A stretch of DNA of 64,000 nucleotides from Allium sativum. Lineage: Eukaryota; Streptophyta; Magnoliopsida; Asparagales; Amaryllidaceae. Below are positions 61,137-64,000 of the stretch, piece by piece. Both the position numbers and the translations under genes were made by a program. The notes under the pieces were generated by a model, which did not search any database, was not told the DNA's origin, and worked only from the letters and a program-made list of their open reading frames with translations. The DNA is taken from contig CM060922.1 in NCBI GenBank assembly GCA_030737875.1, forward strand, positions 231,674,335 to 231,738,334. Direction: 5' to 3'. Every line of letters begins with the position of its first letter. The stretch's first letter is position 1.

Positions 61137-62016
61137 ACTCCACTGCACTTTGACCAAACTAACTGATTTCCTTCTCAATTGTTTCATGTCCCTATCGACA
61201 ATACGACGTGGCTTTCTTTCGACAGTCAGATTGGGCTCAATATCCAAATTCTCCAGGGCAGCAGGCTGAACAATCAAGGAAGGATCATGCAAATATTTGC
61301 GAAGTTGGGATACGTGAAACATGTTGTACACCTCTGCAAGTTTCTCAGGTAGCTCAACACCATAAGCCAACAGACCCACTCTCTCCAATATACGTAAAGG
61401 GCCAATAAATCCTGGAGCAAGCTTTCCTTTCCGACCAAAATGAACTACATTCTTTAGTGGAGAAATCCTAAGGAAAACCTGATCGCCAACTGCAAACTGC
61501 AAACTTCTCCTTCGCCTATCAGCATACTTTTTCTGGCGATCTTGGGCAATTCTCATCTTGTTTCTAATATCCTCGACTTTTGCTGATGCTTCCAAAATCA
61601 TATCCGGTCCAAGAACTAAACGATCACCCGACTCAATCCAACACGAAGGAGATATACACGGTCGTCCGTACAAAGCATCGAAAGGAGATGTCTTAATACT
61701 AGCCCAGATTCAAGAATTCAGATTCAAAAGATAGAAATTTAGGGATAGACACTTAGAGACCAACAAATCCAAATCAAATGATTATCTAATAGCTATTATT
61801 GCATGTGTATTCTACGAGATGGAGATGATCTTCCCACGATCCTCCATAGTCAAGAATACAAGCATGAAGGAGATCTTCTAGAATCTGGCTCACCCTCTCC
61901 GTTTGACCATCAGTTTGAGGATGATACGTAGCGCTAAGATTCAATTGATTTCTCAAAGCTTCCTGAAATGCCTTCCAAAAGTTGCTGGTGAATATGGGGT
62001 CTCGGTCACAAACAAT
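61137..62016 (-). pseudogene. Ty3/gypsy polyprotein fragment: integrase core to chromodomain
   Basis: Minus-strand reading from 62016 starts inside the integrase core (CDRDPIFTSNFWKAFQEAL, then TYHPQTDGQTERV, with the catalytic Asp region and later W-E-D-H-L). After NNSY an insertion of about 88 bp (about 61700-61788) breaks the frame. The old frame resumes with SPFDALYGRPC and runs open through the integrase C-terminal domain (VGDQVFLRISPLK, GKLAPGFIGPL, YNMFHVSQLRKY) to the start of a chromodomain (RRIVDRDM, VKVQWS), where LTR Y intervenes. The upstream part is removed by the LTR at 62017. The polyprotein is dead; the chromodomain identifies a chromovirus-type element. Confidence 0.9.
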
Positions 62017-62226
62017 TGTAACACCCCGAATTTTTGAATAATCAGATTAACTAAAATTTAAGAATACTTAATTTCAATTGTGGTAATTAAGGGAAATGGG
62101 TCGTTCCATTGCGTTCGTCTCGGAATTCTGCTTAAGATAGAGTCTGAGTTTGCGTAAAACGGATACCGTATGAAGAAGATATGGACGAACGAAGTATGGC
62201 GGCTAAATAGAAAAAAAAAAGATTAC

Positions 62227-62287
62227 ACTGGCGCACTTGGGAAATGCGCCAGTACAAATTTACATTGGCGCACTGCCCAAGTGCGCC
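62227..62287. repeat. Two adjacent palindromes with a GGCGCA core
   Basis: ACTGGCGCACTTGGGAAATG... (62227-62253; stem ACTGGCGCA/TGCGCCAGT) and GGCGCACTGCCCAAGTGCGCC (62267-62287), separated by AT-rich TACAAATTTACA-like sequence. Both could form stable hairpins. Confidence 0.85.
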
Positions 62288-62451
62288 CAGACCGAGAGAA
62301 AACCTGCACAGCTTTCTAGTTTGACCCTGGCTGGCTTGGTCGGGTTCTGGTTGAATTTCTGAGCTCTGCTGTGTCACTTGGGCTAACTTGTCACTTTTTG
62401 ATTGGCTTCCCTTGAGATGGATGGCCTTGATTAACTCTAGCTACATCGATG

Positions 62452-62609
62452 GCTCTAATTAGTTTGTAACCCTATATAAACAGCCCCCTAGCCCCATTCT
62501 CTTTACACCATTCTTCTCTAACCTTATGCTGCTCTAATTAGTTTGAAACCCTATATAAACAGCCCCCTAGCCCCATTCTCTTTACACCATTCTTCTCTAA
62601 CCTTATGCT
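62452..62609 (+). promoter_or_regulatory. Duplicated core promoter in LTR Z (79 bp x 2)
   Basis: Two exact head-to-tail units, 62452-62530 and 62531-62609, differ at one base (TTTGTAAC/TTTGAAAC). Each carries TATATAAA (62473-62480 and 62552-62559) followed about 30 bp later by a CT-rich start-like stretch. Confidence 0.8.
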
Positions 62610-64000
62610 GCACAATTTCATTCCTATACTCTGCCTCCGTTCTTATTAAATAAAATAATGGCATCGTTGCTCTGCTGGAATCAAAACTTGGACTGATGCA
62701 TCTTCTTCCAACCTGAATAGAATTAAAAGCTAAACCAAATCTCGAACCAAAGTTTAGAGCTACAACAATTAAAGAGGAGTAAGTCAACATTTCCGCATCA
62801 ACAACAGTTTATTATCCTTTCTTAAAACCACGAAAGGCAAGTACAGTTATTTTCCGATATAAACTTTAATTATAATTGTGACATGATTGTAAATCTGAAT
62901 TTGAGGTTGTGTACGTTCTGTTCTGATATATTTTATTCTGTATCTCTTTCTTCTTTCTATTCTATATCCAGGCTACCACGAGCCTGCGCCACATCTCATA
63001 AGAGATTAATGCGCAAACAATAAACTTTGGGACAAATAATGAATGATGGCATAATTGGACATGGCTAATCGGTGACTTACGTTGTAAACTAGATTTAGAT
63101 CTATGCATATTCTGTGAATTGGAAGAAGAGGAACCATTGTATGTTAACATGTGACTTGAGACTTTGGACATAACGCATATTTTGAATTTAAGATCTGTTA
63201 TAATTTAAAGTTCTAGATTGTTGGGTATATTTTTATATAACGGTTCATGACTTGAGATAAAAAGAGAATATGACTTAGGTGTGAAGATCTATATTAAGAT
63301 TTGATAACTGTTAAATGTGAATAACACCTAAGTGGGAGATTTTTGAATATATGACATGCATTGAAATCGATGGCTATATTTGGTATAATTTATATGTGAA
63401 TCTTTTGTACTAGGCAAGCTTAACTAAAATTGGGACATGTGTTATATGGTAAATTATGACCATAATTTGTGCCATGTAAATTCATTGCAAACGTGGGGTA
63501 TATGATCATATTGTGAATCATGACAATTATTTAGGCGTGCAAACTTAGGCCAAATTTATAATTAGACAAGATATGTCAATGAAACTTTAAGGAATGATTA
63601 AATCTATTATATTGCTTAACCTGCTAGTTCTGTTATATTGCCTAAACTGCTAATTAGATTGAATTGCCTAATCTTCTTGTTAAAATTTGCCTTATCTGCT
63701 AGATCTGCTGAATCGCCTAATCTGCAAGATTTTTTATCTGTTTAATCTGTTGAATGGCGTAATCTGTTGGAACTGAAATGCTGAAATTTGAAGCATGTAA
63801 ATCTGTTGGCTCGATTTAAAATTGAGCAAAACTTGTTAATAGAACCTCGAATAATCTGCTAACTTGTACAAAAGTTAATTTGTTAAATTAGTCTGATATT
63901 AGCATAGTCTGTGAATGAATGCATTGGCTAAAACATGAAACATGGCTAACTCGAGGTTAGAATGAGTTTGCGGCGTAATCTTGCCCGGAACCGCCCGGCA

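Larger units (their letters stand above)
62017..64000 (+). mobile_element. LTR of another retrotransposon (copy Z), runs off the window
   Basis: TGTAACACCCCGAATTTTTG starts abruptly inside the integrase reading frame, in the plus orientation, after ACAAT. This is a common start for plant Ty3/gypsy LTRs. It holds a duplicated core promoter (62452-62609), paired palindromes (62227-62287) and, near 63600-63780, degenerate AATCTGCT/GCCTAATCTG repeats. The end and target duplication lie beyond the window. Confidence 0.65.

Overview
The window is AT-rich nuclear DNA from a flowering plant, probably a eudicot. The evidence is GT-AG introns, plant LTR retrotransposons primed by initiator-Met tRNA, and CACTA, hAT and plant-mobile-domain elements. 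The species cannot be named from the sequence. Most of the window is nested mobile DNA. Only one nuclear gene looks intact: a three-exon mitochondrial MAM33/p32-family gene on the minus strand (22394-25258).

Layout. 1-11451 is a minus-strand retrotransposon with very long LTRs (about 4.9 kb) around a 1.47-kb non-coding interior, a LARD-like element. It sits at the end of a hAT-like remnant (11452-11527). A degenerate RPA1/DUF223-type gene follows: promoter and 5' exon near 13440-13517, coding remains at 18904-20035. Its presumed 5'UTR intron holds a hAT-like element (13621-18851), which itself contains a 4.69-kb solo LTR of the same LARD family (13718-18411, perfect CAAAC target duplication).

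From about 22.1 kb to 41.5 kb there is a segmental duplication. The first copy carries the intact MAM33 gene. The second carries a one-base-frameshifted MAM33 pseudogene (30976-39432) whose intron 2 received a 3.5-kb terminal-inverted-repeat element (32042-35516) and a hAT-like element (36004-37190). The 3.5-kb element has no recognisable transposase. It carries two divergent, degenerate genes: a GRF-type zinc-finger protein (minus) and a plant-mobile-domain (MAIN-like) protein (plus). They are separated by a tandemly repeated promoter-like region, and paired palindromes lie near each element end. This is the most interesting system in the window. Upstream of MAM33 copy 2 a 149-bp unit is amplified to four copies.

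41.5-44.7 kb is a CACTA-like element. 44.9-46.8 kb holds a possible Helitron end and a broken, unrecognised coding region. 46792-62016 is one old minus-strand Ty3/gypsy chromovirus-type element (integrase and chromodomain pieces, polypurine tract, long 3' LTR). It is interrupted three times: by a CACTA element in its LTR (48375-54333, TCA duplication), by a solo LARD-family LTR in its chromodomain (56522-61136, ACTCA/ACTCC), and by a plus-strand LTR with a duplicated core promoter in its integrase (62017 to the window end).

No rRNA, tRNA or CRISPR array was recognised. Exon limits come from splice sites and frame and may be off by a base or two.
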